A stretch of DNA of 10,884 nucleotides from Bacillota bacterium (GTDB lineage Bacteria; Bacillota; Clostridia; Oscillospirales; Acutalibacteraceae). Both the position numbers and the translations under genes were made by a program. Under the pieces are notes generated by a model. That model was not told the DNA's origin and ran no database searches. It was given only the letters and a program-made list of their open reading frames with translations. The stretch covers positions 1 through 10,884 of the forward strand of contig JAEZJA010000171.1 of assembly GCA_023415895.1 (NCBI GenBank). Reading direction: 5' to 3'. Shown here piece by piece: positions 1 to 7,590 of the stretch (its first letter is position 1; each line of letters starts with the position of its first letter).

Positions 1-1523
1 CCCAGCAGCACCTGAATATCCTCGATCATTTCCTGGCGCAGACGGTAGGAACGATCGTGCTGCGGCAGGCTCATGGTATAGCCGCCCGCCATACCGCGTG
101 GAATGACTGAAATCTGATGGACAGGATCCTGCGTCGGCGAGTAGTAAGTCACCACAGCATGCCCGGCCTCGTGATAGGAGGTCAGCTTCTTTTCCTTGTC
201 GGTGATCACATGGCTGCGCTTTTCGGTACCCATCACCACTTTGATGGTGGCTTCTTCGATTTCGGGCATGGTAATGGAGTGACGGTTTTTGCGGGCGGCA
301 AGAAGCGCCGCCTCATTGAGCAGGTTTTCCAGATCGGCGCCCGTAAATCCGGCCGTCGATTTGGCAATCACCGACAGGTCCACATCGGGAGCCAGAGGCT
401 TGCCGCGTGCGTGCACCTTGAGGATTTCCTCGCGACCCTTGATATCCGGATAATTGACCACAATCTGGCGGTCAAAACGACCAGGACGCATCAGCGCGGG
501 ATCGAGAATATCCGGGCGGTTGGTCGCTGCGATCATAATCACGCCTTCGTTGGCGCCGAAGCCGTCCATCTCAACAAGCAGCTGGTTGAGCGTCTGCTCA
601 CGCTCATCGTGGCCTCCGCCCAGTCCCGCACCTCTCTGACGGCCGACCGCATCGATTTCGTCAATGAAGATAATACAGGGAGAATTTTTCTTGGCCTGAT
701 CAAACAGGTCGCGCACACGAGAGGCGCCGACACCGACGTACATCTCCACGAAATCCGAGCCTGAAATGGAGAAGAAGGGCACGCCCGCTTCACCCGCAAC
801 GGCTCTGGCAAGCAGGGTTTTACCGGTGCCGGGAGGGCCCACGAGCAGAACGCCCTTGGGAACACGCGCACCCAGCTCCTTGAACTTCTTGGGCTGTTTG
901 AGGAAGTCCACGATTTCCCGCAGCTCTTCCTTTTCCTCGTCGGCACCCGCGACATCGGCAAAGGTCGTCTTGCGCTTTTCATCGGCAGGCTGCTTCACGC
1001 GCGCCTTGCCAAAGCCCATCGCCTTGCCCCCGTCGATGGAGGACAGCGACCGGCGCATCATAACCCACATGACAACGAAGAAAACAACAATCAGCAGGGA
1101 CGGTAGCAAGTTGACAATCCAAGGCAGCTCCTCCACCGGCTCATAATCATAGGTCACGTTGTTGTCGGGGTTATCGTCACGGTTGGCTTCGTCCACAAGG
1201 TCGAGAACATTGGTTAAGAACAGATTGGTGTCCGGGACGACATACTTGACAACATCCTTGTCATCCGTTTTTCCGTCCTGGTTGGTATCGGTACGATACG
1301 CTTCGCGCAGCTTGAGCACAAGCGTTTTTGATCCCAAGTCGAGGGAGAATTCCTCAACCTTATTCTGCTCAAAATACCCCACAATTTCGGAATATTTCGT
1401 CGTATCCGATTTGCCCTGCGTACCCAGCAGCAGCCAGGCAGCCAGAATCACCAGCAGCGGGATCCCGAGAAACAGTCCGATATTACGGATATATTTGCCG
1501 TAATCGTTGTTGTTGGATTCCAA
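1..1523 (-). CDS. ftsH: ATP-dependent zinc metalloprotease FtsH (3' end beyond window)
   Basis: FtsH is a hexameric inner-membrane AAA+ protease that extracts and degrades damaged or regulatory proteins. About 507 residues are visible of a family length of about 600-700; the C-terminus, with the third zinc ligand, lies beyond the window. Seen in order: short cytosolic start, membrane segment (about 15-33), extracytoplasmic domain (34-134), second membrane segment (135-155), Walker A GPPGTGKT (229-236), Walker B with IDEID (D288, E289), the second region of homology ATNRPD to RPGRFD (about 333-351) and the protease motif HEAGH (451-455). The frame opens with TTG at 1523, ten bases after AAGGAG. 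The nearby ATG at 1531 is out of frame, and an earlier in-frame TTG at 1544 precedes the Shine-Dalgarno. The gene follows hpt by 50 bases, the usual tilS-hpt-ftsH order. The outer domain carries an EF-hand-like loop (see findings). Identity is certain; the start is likely. Confidence 0.97.
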   Translation of the reverse strand, partial: MESNNNDYGKYIRNIGLFLGIPLLVILAAWLLLGTQGKSDTTKYSEIVGYFEQNKVEEFSLDLGSKTLVLKLREAYRTDTNQDGKTDDKDVVKYVVPDTNLFLTNVLDLVDEANRDDNPDNNVTYDYEPVEELPWIVNLLPSLLIVVFFVVMWVMMRRSLSSIDGGKAMGFGKARVKQPADEKRKTTFADVAGADEEKEELREIVDFLKQPKKFKELGARVPKGVLLVGPPGTGKTLLARAVAGEAGVPFFSISGSDFVEMYVGVGASRVRDLFDQAKKNSPCIIFIDEIDAVGRQRGAGLGGGHDEREQTLNQLLVEMDGFGANEGVIMIAATNRPDILDPALMRPGRFDRQIVVNYPDIKGREEILKVHARGKPLAPDVDLSVIAKSTAGFTGADLENLLNEAALLAARKNRHSITMPEIEEATIKVVMGTEKRSHVITDKEKKLTSYHEAGHAVVTYYSPTQDPVHQISVIPRGMAGGYTMSLPQHDRSYRLRQEMIEDIQVLL

Positions 1524-1533
1524 AAAACCATCA

Positions 1534-1539
1534 CTCCTT
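1534..1539 (-). promoter_or_regulatory. Ribosome binding site deciding the TTG start of ftsH
   Basis: On the minus strand AAGGAG lies ten bases before TTG at 1523-1521. Only that TTG is in the FtsH frame and suitably placed. The ATG at 1531-1529 is two bases from the same site and in the wrong frame: it would read M-V-F-W-N-P and soon stop. Confidence 0.7.
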
Positions 1540-1573
1540 ATCAATTGCCAAGTCCCGTCATACCAATCCGGAA

Positions 1574-2119
1574 TTAATTCGCGTAAATCTCCGGCTTGAG
1601 CACGCCTATATAGGGAAGATTGCGATATTTTTCCGCGTAGTCCAATCCATAGCCAACAATAAACTTATCCTCAACCTGCGAACCCACATAGTCGGGCTTT
1701 ATATCCACACGGCGGCGTTCCGGTTTATCGAGCAGTGTGCACAGCTTGATGCTCTTCGGATGTCTTGCCGATAGATTCTTGAGTAAAAACGACAGCGTCA
1801 CGCCCGAATCGAGAATATCCTCCACGACCAGAACGTCCTTGCCTTCAATGGAGGTATCCAGATCCTTAAGAATACGAACCTCTCCGGTGGTTGTCGTACC
1901 CAAGCCATAGCTGGATACCGACAAAAAATCAATGGAACAGGGAATGGTTATGTTGCGCATCAGGTCGGCCATAAAGATCAAAGACCCCTTCAGCACGCTG
2001 ACCAACAGCAGATCCTTCCCTTGATAATCTTCACTGATCTGCTTGCCGATACGCCTGACAATTTCGTCCACCCGTTGTTCGGTGAACAGAACCTCCTCAA
2101 CATCATCCCGCATGCCCAT
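1574..2119 (-). CDS. hpt: Hypoxanthine phosphoribosyltransferase
   Basis: This 181-residue protein joins hypoxanthine (and usually guanine) to PRPP to make IMP or GMP in cytosolic purine salvage. Length is normal for bacterial HPRT. Visible motifs are VLKGS (42-46), the flexible-loop SSYG (69-72), the PRPP-binding signature [12 protein letters not shown] (98-109, acidic pair E100/D101) and the C-terminal base-binding segment from [17 protein letters not shown] (151-167) through LPYIGVL. The ATG at 2119 is ten bases after AAAGGG; a second ATG two codons later is possible but worse placed. The gene starts 17 bases after the tilS stop and precedes ftsH. In Bacillus the TilS and HprT proteins together regulate ftsH expression, so the adjacency may matter functionally; that role here is inference. 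Confidence 0.97.
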   Translation of the reverse strand: MGMRDDVEEVLFTEQRVDEIVRRIGKQISEDYQGKDLLLVSVLKGSLIFMADLMRNITIPCSIDFLSVSSYGLGTTTTGEVRILKDLDTSIEGKDVLVVEDILDSGVTLSFLLKNLSARHPKSIKLCTLLDKPERRRVDIKPDYVGSQVEDKFIVGYGLDYAEKYRNLPYIGVLKPEIYAN

Positions 2120-2136
2120 GCCAGTTCAACCCTTTC

Positions 2137-3564
2137 TCAAACACATTCCAAAACCAGAATCTGCGTTGCGGACGAATCAATGCGCACTCGTTCATCGCAG
2201 CCAAAGCCGCCCACAAGCACGATTCCCTGTTCATCACACACGATCGGTATCCCGTTTCGCTGCTCCGCCGGAACTTTGGCTTCCCCGAACAGCTTTTTCA
2301 ACGATTTTTTTACGCCGCGGCCGGCGGGACAATAGGCGTCGCCCGGCTGACGGCTTCGAATCCGAAGTTTCCCTGCTATCTTATCATAGTTAAAAGAATT
2401 ATTTAATACATTTTTGTGAATTTTCTTTTGCTTTTCAAATTCTGTTAAAGAAATTAGCCTTGGAAGATACATTCTTCCATAAAATAAACAATTTTGATGG
2501 GGGTTCAGACGATTATCCTTCCCATTTAAAGGGGAAATCTTTCGTCGCGTTACATTTCGCGGACAAAAAACTGTCAGCCGCCCCTGCGACACACGGACAT
2601 GCGTGTCCGCGTTGATTGTCAGTTCCCCGCCGGCCACCAGCAGCTTGTCCAAAAGCTCCTGCTGTTTATCCGACAACGAGATCGGTTCGCCTTGCTGCCT
2701 TCCTGCATTGACCGCCCCTTCCAACGCGCGTTTGCGCAGGGAAGGAGGCAACGCCGCCAGCTTATCGGCCGCGTAGCCGCCGTATTGCTCTTGAGGAAAC
2801 GCTGCCTCGCGCAAGGCTTGAGCGGCCAACTCATCCAGAAGCTCCCCATCCTCGCGCGCGTGATTCATCAGCCGTGAAAACGCCAAACTGACCGCCGGAT
2901 TAATCTGTGTCAGTGCCGGAACGACCTCCAGCCGCAGCCGGTTACGGGAATAGGTCTTGTCCCCGTTGGTGGTATCATAAATAAACGGTAAGCCCTGTTG
3001 TTCACAATACGCCTCGACCTCGGCACGGGTGCAGTTGATAAGCGGCCGAATAACCGTCACGTTCCCTTCCCGACGCACGGGCGGAATCCCGCACAGGCCA
3101 CGCAGGCCGCACCCTCTGGTCATATGCAGAAGCACGGTTTCCATGCTGTCGCTGAGCGTGTGTGCCGTGGCTATGCAGCCATGCACTTGCGCTGCTCGCT
3201 GTGTGAGCACCTCATAACGAACGCGCCGGCCGGCTTCTTCCAGCCCCTCGCCGCGTTCGAGTGCCCGACGGCGCACATCCTCATGGATAACCGTCAGCTC
3301 CACACCCAGGCGGGTGCATTCCTGCCGCACAAACTCTTCATCCCTGTCCGCCTCCTCGCCGCGCAGTCCATGATGGACATGCACCGCATAGATGCCGGAA
3401 AGGCCAAGCGTTTGCCGCTGCTCCATCAAAAAGCCGAGCAAAGCCATAGAGTCCGCCCCGCCCGACAGTGCCACCACCACACAACTGTTTTCCCTCATCA
3501 TGCGATAGCGACCGACCGTCTCGAGCGCCTTAACGGTCAGTGACTCCGCTCCCCGCTCACTCAC
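2137..3564 (-). CDS. tilS: tRNA(Ile)-lysidine synthetase
   Basis: TilS uses ATP and lysine to convert C34 of the AUA-reading tRNA-Ile to lysidine, an essential step that sets both codon and amino-acid identity. From the GTG start it is 475 residues. The N-terminal PP-loop SGGADS lies at about 34-39, followed by the family segment with YSRNRLR. The C-terminal TilS domain shows LRIRSRQPGD and then VKKSLKKLFGEAKVP. The open frame runs on upstream inside dnaB, but that part lacks family similarity. GTG at 3564 has GGAG ten bases upstream and overlaps the dnaB stop by eight bases, suggesting translational coupling. Between the middle and C-terminal domains the DNA turns strikingly AT-rich with Lys/Asn-rich coding (see findings), though the frame is intact. 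Identity is firm; start moderately sure. Confidence 0.95.
   Translation of the reverse strand: MSERGAESLTVKALETVGRYRMMRENSCVVVALSGGADSMALLGFLMEQRQTLGLSGIYAVHVHHGLRGEEADRDEEFVRQECTRLGVELTVIHEDVRRRALERGEGLEEAGRRVRYEVLTQRAAQVHGCIATAHTLSDSMETVLLHMTRGCGLRGLCGIPPVRREGNVTVIRPLINCTRAEVEAYCEQQGLPFIYDTTNGDKTYSRNRLRLEVVPALTQINPAVSLAFSRLMNHAREDGELLDELAAQALREAAFPQEQYGGYAADKLAALPPSLRKRALEGAVNAGRQQGEPISLSDKQQELLDKLLVAGGELTINADTHVRVSQGRLTVFCPRNVTRRKISPLNGKDNRLNPHQNCLFYGRMYLPRLISLTEFEKQKKIHKNVLNNSFNYDKIAGKLRIRSRQPGDAYCPAGRGVKKSLKKLFGEAKVPAEQRNGIPIVCDEQGIVLVGGFGCDERVRIDSSATQILVLECV
2381..2500. other. AT-rich patch inside tilS
   Basis: By direct count 27 of these 120 bases are G or C (22.5%), against clearly GC-rich flanks and neighbours. 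The patch is in frame and encodes a Lys/Asn-rich stretch that includes KQKKIHKN and NNSFNYDK, leading into the C-terminal domain. It uses codons such as TTA, ATA and AAA that look uncommon in the rest of the window. Confidence 0.8.
2461..2479. repeat. Perfect inverted repeat inside tilS (7-bp arms, 5-base loop)
   Basis: TGGAAGA and TCTTCCA flank a five-base centre within the AT-rich patch. It could form a small hairpin in the tilS mRNA. There is no U-run directly after it on the minus strand, so it is not a terminator. Confidence 0.5.
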
Positions 3565-4939
3565 TGCGATGCATCTCCAGACTGGTAAACTGGGTAAACT
3601 CGCCGAACCAGGCCAACTTGACCGTGCCCAGCTCGCCATGACGGTTTTTCGCTACGATGACTTCGGAGGTCCCCGTTTCCACAGACGTGGGATCGTCTTT
3701 TTCGTTCTTATAGTATTCGTCACGGTACAAAAACATTACCTGGTCAGCATCCTGCTCGATTGAACCCGATTCACGCAGGTCGGCCAGCGCCGGACGGTGA
3801 TTGGTCTGCTTTTCGGTACCGCGCGAAAGCTGCGCACAAACCATCAGCGGAATGTGCAGCTCCTTGGCCATAATTTTCAGACTGCGCGTGATCTCGGTGA
3901 CCTCCTGCACACGGTTATCGATGCGCTTGGCCGACTGCATCAGCTGGAGGTAATCGATAACGACGAAGTCCACTTTCTTGAGTCGGCGCAGCCGTGCCTT
4001 CATTTCGGGCACCGTGATGTTGGAGGTGTCGTCAAAATACATCGGCGCTTTGCACAGGATACCCGAGGCGGCGGCAATGCGCCCCCATTCCTCTGGTGTC
4101 AGGTTGCCCACACGCAGTTTTTTGCTGGACACCTTGGCTTCGCTCGAGAGCAGACGGTTAACCAGCTGCTCTCTGGACATTTCGAGAGCAAAAACGGCAA
4201 CCGTCTTGTTCTGGACAACCGCCACATTTCGCGCCAAATTCAAGGCGAAGCTGGTTTTGCCCATACCGGGTCGCGCGCCCACGATAATCAGATCGGAACG
4301 GTTGAGCCCCGTCGTGATCTCATCGAGCGCCGAGATACCGCTGGGAATGCCCACGAACTCGTTGCGCTCGTTGGAGGCCAGCTTATTAAAAATCTCATAA
4401 TTGCTGGCAAGAACGTCCCGGATGGACACAAGGCCGCCTGCCTGCCGACCCTGGCGGATATCGTAAATCTTCTGCTCTGCCGAATCCAGCAGCATCGACG
4501 GCTCGTTGCCCGGATCCATGGCATCGTCCATAATTTCACGTGCCGTCTGAATCAGCATGCGCACATCGAATTTTTCACGCACAATGCGCGCGTAGTTTTG
4601 TATGTTGGAAATCGAAGGCACCATCTGCGCCAACTTGAGCAGATAGGCTTTGCCCTCCTCCCCTGCAAAAAAGCCCTCGGCCTTGAGCGCCTCCAGCACT
4701 GTCACAAAATCAATGGCTTTGGATTCCATCATCATGGTGCTCATCACGCGATAGATGGCCTGATGCTCGGGGAGATAAAAATACTCGCTGCGCAGCACGT
4801 CCGCCACGTTGTTGATACTCTGGGGGTCCAGCAAGACGGAGCCCAGCACCGCCTGCTCCGCCTCCAGACTGTACGGCAGATTGAGACCGTCGTTATACCC
4901 GCTGGCAGTGCGGTCCTTTTCCTTGGTATAATCCGGCAT
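3557..4939 (-). CDS. dnaB: Replicative DNA helicase DnaB (DnaC in Bacillus naming)
   Basis: This hexameric, RecA-fold helicase unwinds DNA at the replication fork and engages primase. The 460-residue length is typical, with no intein. The N-terminal primase-interacting domain begins at about 20 (PYSLEAEQAVLGSVL). The helicase domain holds Walker A GARPGMGKT (221-229), the catalytic-Glu region FALEMS (250-255), Walker B VVIDYLQL (326-333) and RESGSIEQDADQV (389-401), ending in the conserved AKNRHGELGTV. ATG at 4939 follows AAAGGA by ten bases. It lies 55 bases after rplI, as in many Firmicutes, and its stop overlaps the tilS start. Single-gene identity is unambiguous. Confidence 0.98.
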   Translation of the reverse strand: MPDYTKEKDRTASGYNDGLNLPYSLEAEQAVLGSVLLDPQSINNVADVLRSEYFYLPEHQAIYRVMSTMMMESKAIDFVTVLEALKAEGFFAGEEGKAYLLKLAQMVPSISNIQNYARIVREKFDVRMLIQTAREIMDDAMDPGNEPSMLLDSAEQKIYDIRQGRQAGGLVSIRDVLASNYEIFNKLASNERNEFVGIPSGISALDEITTGLNRSDLIIVGARPGMGKTSFALNLARNVAVVQNKTVAVFALEMSREQLVNRLLSSEAKVSSKKLRVGNLTPEEWGRIAAASGILCKAPMYFDDTSNITVPEMKARLRRLKKVDFVVIDYLQLMQSAKRIDNRVQEVTEITRSLKIMAKELHIPLMVCAQLSRGTEKQTNHRPALADLRESGSIEQDADQVMFLYRDEYYKNEKDDPTSVETGTSEVIVAKNRHGELGTVKLAWFGEFTQFTSLEMHRSE

Positions 4940-4994
4940 AGCTTTTCGTTCCTTTCCCTTGCCTCGTCGGAAATGCGTACCACAAGGCGTTGGT

Positions 4995-5435
4995 TCAGTC
5001 GCTGACCATCACCGTTATTTTGGCAGCGATACCCGCGCTGAGCTTGACCTCGGCGGCATACGATCCAAAGGCCTTGATATCCGCCATGTCGATCTTGCGC
5101 TTGTCAATCTTCACGCCAAACTGTTTATCCAGCGCCTCCGCGACCTCTTTGGTCGTCACCGAGCCAAACAGACGGCCGCCCTGCCCAGCACGTGCGCTCA
5201 GCCTGATGGTCTGTCCCTCCAGCTTTGCCGCGGTGTCTCTTGCCTGCTGGCGTTCCTGCTCGGTATGAAAAGCCGCCGCTTCCTCGCGGTTCTTGAGTTC
5301 GTTCATGGCGGCGGTGCTTGCTTCTATTGCAAGACCGCGGGGCAGCAGAAAGTTGCGGGCATACCCATCGGACGCGTTGATGAGTTCACCCTTCTTGCCC
5401 TGTCCCTTGACATCCTGCTTCAAAATTACTTTCAC
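4995..5435 (-). CDS. rplI: Large ribosomal subunit protein bL9
   Basis: bL9 binds 23S rRNA at the base of the L1 stalk and influences frame maintenance. The 146-residue length is close to the usual 148-150. The N-terminal domain starts [17 protein letters not shown] and contains the signature-like [13 protein letters not shown] (about 24-36). A charged helix (roughly 45-70) links to the C-terminal domain with [10 protein letters not shown]. The start is GTG at 5435, preceded by AAAGGA and a second GGA-rich run. A good promoter lies just upstream, so rplI probably heads the transcript that continues into dnaB. Confidence 0.97.
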   Translation of the reverse strand: MKVILKQDVKGQGKKGELINASDGYARNFLLPRGLAIEASTAAMNELKNREEAAAFHTEQERQQARDTAAKLEGQTIRLSARAGQGGRLFGSVTTKEVAEALDKQFGVKIDKRKIDMADIKAFGSYAAEVKLSAGIAAKITVMVSD

Positions 5436-5469
5436 TGTTCCTCGTTCCTTTCCGATGTCTTTAAGCTGT

Positions 5470-5498
5470 ATTGTATCATTTCATGCACAAGAGGGCAA
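5470..5498 (-). promoter_or_regulatory. Likely sigma-A promoter for rplI and downstream genes
   Basis: On the minus strand TTGCCC (5498-5493) is separated by exactly 17 bases from TACAAT (5475-5470). The -10 is preceded by TG plus one base, the extended -10 pattern. It falls in the 93-bp gap between gdpP and rplI and would give a leader of about 25-30 bases. No terminator is visible after gdpP, so read-through from upstream is also possible. Confidence 0.65.
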
Positions 5499-5528
5499 GT
5501 AAGACGCCCTGTTTTGGTATCGGTAAAA

Positions 5529-7541
5529 TCATGATAGTCCGTTGTTGGGATTCATTTGTGCCGCGGCCGAACGCTCCCGCTCATCAATATACCGGTCAAT
5601 CGCCTGCGTAAGTCGCGTATAGACCTGCTCGGCGGTTGTGTCGCACAACTGTGCGCCCGCCATGGTAAGATGACCACCGCCATCGAGTTCCTCCATCACC
5701 AGCTGAACATTGAAGGTGCCGAGCGAGCGGGCGGAAATATTGACGGAGTTTCCTTCGGTGAGGAGAACAAAGGAGGCCTCCACGTCCTTGATATACAGCA
5801 GTTCATTGGCGGCCTGCGCAGACGCGATACGCGACTGCCGCGAGTCATTCGACGCGCCATCGTCAAAAGCAATGGCTGTCTGCCGATAGAGCCGCGCGCT
5901 TTCCACAATAGCAGCCTTTTCTCGATACATCTCCATGCTGCCGGAAAACAAACGCTTGACCTCCACCGTGTCCGCGCCCATGCGCCGCAAAAAGGCGGCG
6001 GCCTCAAAGGTGCGCACCCCCGCCTTGATGACAAAGCCGCGGGTATCCAGCATGATACCGGCCAGCAGTGCTTCGGCATCCAGCCTGGACAGCGTATTGT
6101 TGCCCAGATATTGCAGCAGCTCGGCAACCATTTCCGAAGCCGATGACGAATAGGGCTCGTGGTAAAAAATCACGGCATTCTCAATATGATCCACCATTTT
6201 TCGATGGTGATCGATGACGACAACCGTCACCGCGGCATCCAGAATGTCACAAGACTCGACCATCTTGGGGTTGTGTGTATCCGTCACGATCACCAGGGAA
6301 CGCCGTGTCATAATCGGACGCGCGTCCTCAGGGCGGATAAACAGATTGCCCCGCCCCGCTTCCCCATATTTATCAATCAGTTCTTTGGCCAGCGACTGCT
6401 CCATATTGACAACGGCATAGGCCGTCTTGCCAAGGCTCTGCACGGCAGAAGCCAGCGCGGCAGCCGAGCCCAGACAGTCCAAATCCGAGTAGCGGTGTCC
6501 CATGACCAAAATGTTGTCGCTCCCGTTGATAAGCTCCAGCAGGGCTGATGCCACCACACGTGTACGCACCTTGGTACGCTTTTCAACCCCCTTGGAAATA
6601 CCGCCATAAAAATCAAAGCCGTTTTTGGTTTTAACCGCAGCCTGGTCGCCGCCGCGCCCCAACGCCATATCCATGGCTTGACGGGCAAACGCTTCGGATT
6701 CGCGCAGATTGCCCCCCTGTCCCACGCCGATGGACAGCGTCACACAGGGACGATCCCCGCTTTGCAGCGAGCGCACACGATCGAGAATATCAAATTTGTT
6801 GGCGACCATAATTTTCAGATGACGCTGCTCCACGACCATCAGAAAGCGGTCGCTGGAATATTTGCGCAGCATGCCGTCTGTGTTGGCAGCATAATCCTCA
6901 AGCAAGGTCTCCACCCGGCCGGACAGCTGAGCACGCTCACTGTCCCGCGCATTTTGCAGCAGTTCATCCATATTGTCTATGTAGAACAGCATGACGGCCG
7001 GCCGGCTGAGTGCATATTCCTGCGCGATCTGCTTGAGACGGGTGTTTTCCACATAGTACAGCACATACAGCGAGGTCTCGCGCACGGTCACCACGCTGCT
7101 GTATACCGTAAATTGACGGTCGCCGAATGCGACATCGGCAGCCTTTTTATCCGAAAAGGCATCTGGGCTCAGTCCGCCGGTCACCGTCGTCAGCGGATCG
7201 CCGTAAGCCTCACCGCTGATAAGCACCTGGGCGCGGAACAGCTCGTTATACCAGAGAATTTCTCCTGACGACGAACTGACCAAAACCGGCAAGGGACACG
7301 CGGCCAAGGAGTCCTGTTCGGTCTGATCCAAACTGTCCGCCACGCGCGCAAGCGCCCGGCGGATCTCCTTCTTCCGGCTGACATATTGCCACACGGTGAC
7401 CAGCACGGCGGCAGCAGCTACAACCAGCTCGATGTAAAACACCGACCGGTTGAGAAAAAATGTCACGCCCACAAGCAGCAGGAGCAGAATCGGCATAATC
7501 ACCATCATGGTTGTCCAGTCCCAAAGATTGTGTTTTTTCAT
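5529..7541 (-). CDS. gdpP: Membrane-bound c-di-AMP phosphodiesterase GdpP (YybT family)
   Basis: GdpP hydrolyses c-di-AMP to pApA, controlling potassium and osmolyte balance and cell-wall stress. The 670 residues fit the family (Bacillus protein about 659). Seen in order: two membrane segments (about 11-30 and 35-53), a PAS-like region (about 75-165), a degenerate GGDEF domain whose active site reads SSDRF (229-233), and the DHH phosphoesterase domain. The DHH domain has GHRYSDLD (H349, D353, D355), VTDTH (D421), DHH (444-446) and LDTRG (D499), followed by DHHA1 with GGGH (621-624). All expected metal ligands are present, so activity is likely. The degenerate GGDEF is a normal family trait. 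ATG at 7541 follows AAGGGAG by seven bases. It sits 49 bases after rnj, probably cotranscribed, and precedes rplI-dnaB as in other Firmicutes. Confidence 0.96.
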   Translation of the reverse strand: MKKHNLWDWTTMMVIMPILLLLLVGVTFFLNRSVFYIELVVAAAAVLVTVWQYVSRKKEIRRALARVADSLDQTEQDSLAACPLPVLVSSSSGEILWYNELFRAQVLISGEAYGDPLTTVTGGLSPDAFSDKKAADVAFGDRQFTVYSSVVTVRETSLYVLYYVENTRLKQIAQEYALSRPAVMLFYIDNMDELLQNARDSERAQLSGRVETLLEDYAANTDGMLRKYSSDRFLMVVEQRHLKIMVANKFDILDRVRSLQSGDRPCVTLSIGVGQGGNLRESEAFARQAMDMALGRGGDQAAVKTKNGFDFYGGISKGVEKRTKVRTRVVASALLELINGSDNILVMGHRYSDLDCLGSAAALASAVQSLGKTAYAVVNMEQSLAKELIDKYGEAGRGNLFIRPEDARPIMTRRSLVIVTDTHNPKMVESCDILDAAVTVVVIDHHRKMVDHIENAVIFYHEPYSSSASEMVAELLQYLGNNTLSRLDAEALLAGIMLDTRGFVIKAGVRTFEAAAFLRRMGADTVEVKRLFSGSMEMYREKAAIVESARLYRQTAIAFDDGASNDSRQSRIASAQAANELLYIKDVEASFVLLTEGNSVNISARSLGTFNVQLVMEELDGGGHLTMAGAQLCDTTAEQVYTRLTQAIDRYIDERERSAAAQMNPNNGLS

Positions 7542-7590
7542 GGCGTTTCTCCCTTCTCTGCTCCCGTAAGCCCGTTTACGTGTGTGATAC

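Noticed and set aside
1529..1531. ATG as start of ftsH
   Set aside because: Out of the FtsH frame and only two bases from the Shine-Dalgarno. The resulting peptide ends after fewer than 30 codons.
3565..3639. Upstream extension of the tilS frame by 25 codons
   Set aside because: It lies inside dnaB and reads as a Trp/Ser-rich stretch unlike TilS N-termini. GTG at 3564 with GGAG upstream fits better.
3797..5005. 402-residue open frame on the plus strand
   Set aside because: It is fully antisense to dnaB, rich in His and Leu with no recognisable domain. The opposite strand gives a complete DnaB, so this is a GC-driven shadow frame.
5493..5512. AGGGC...GCCCT inverted repeat after gdpP as terminator
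   Set aside because: Only five base pairs, an eight-base loop and no U-run. It overlaps the better-supported promoter -35.
229..7200. Degenerate GGDEF in GdpP as a sign of inactivation
   Set aside because: A non-canonical GGDEF is the normal state in the GdpP/YybT family, and the DHH/DHHA1 catalytic residues are all present.
7570..7590. CGTAA...TTACG repeat between rnj and gdpP as terminator
   Set aside because: Five-base arms, not GC-rich and without a T-run. The 49-base gap and good gdpP ribosome binding site argue for cotranscription.
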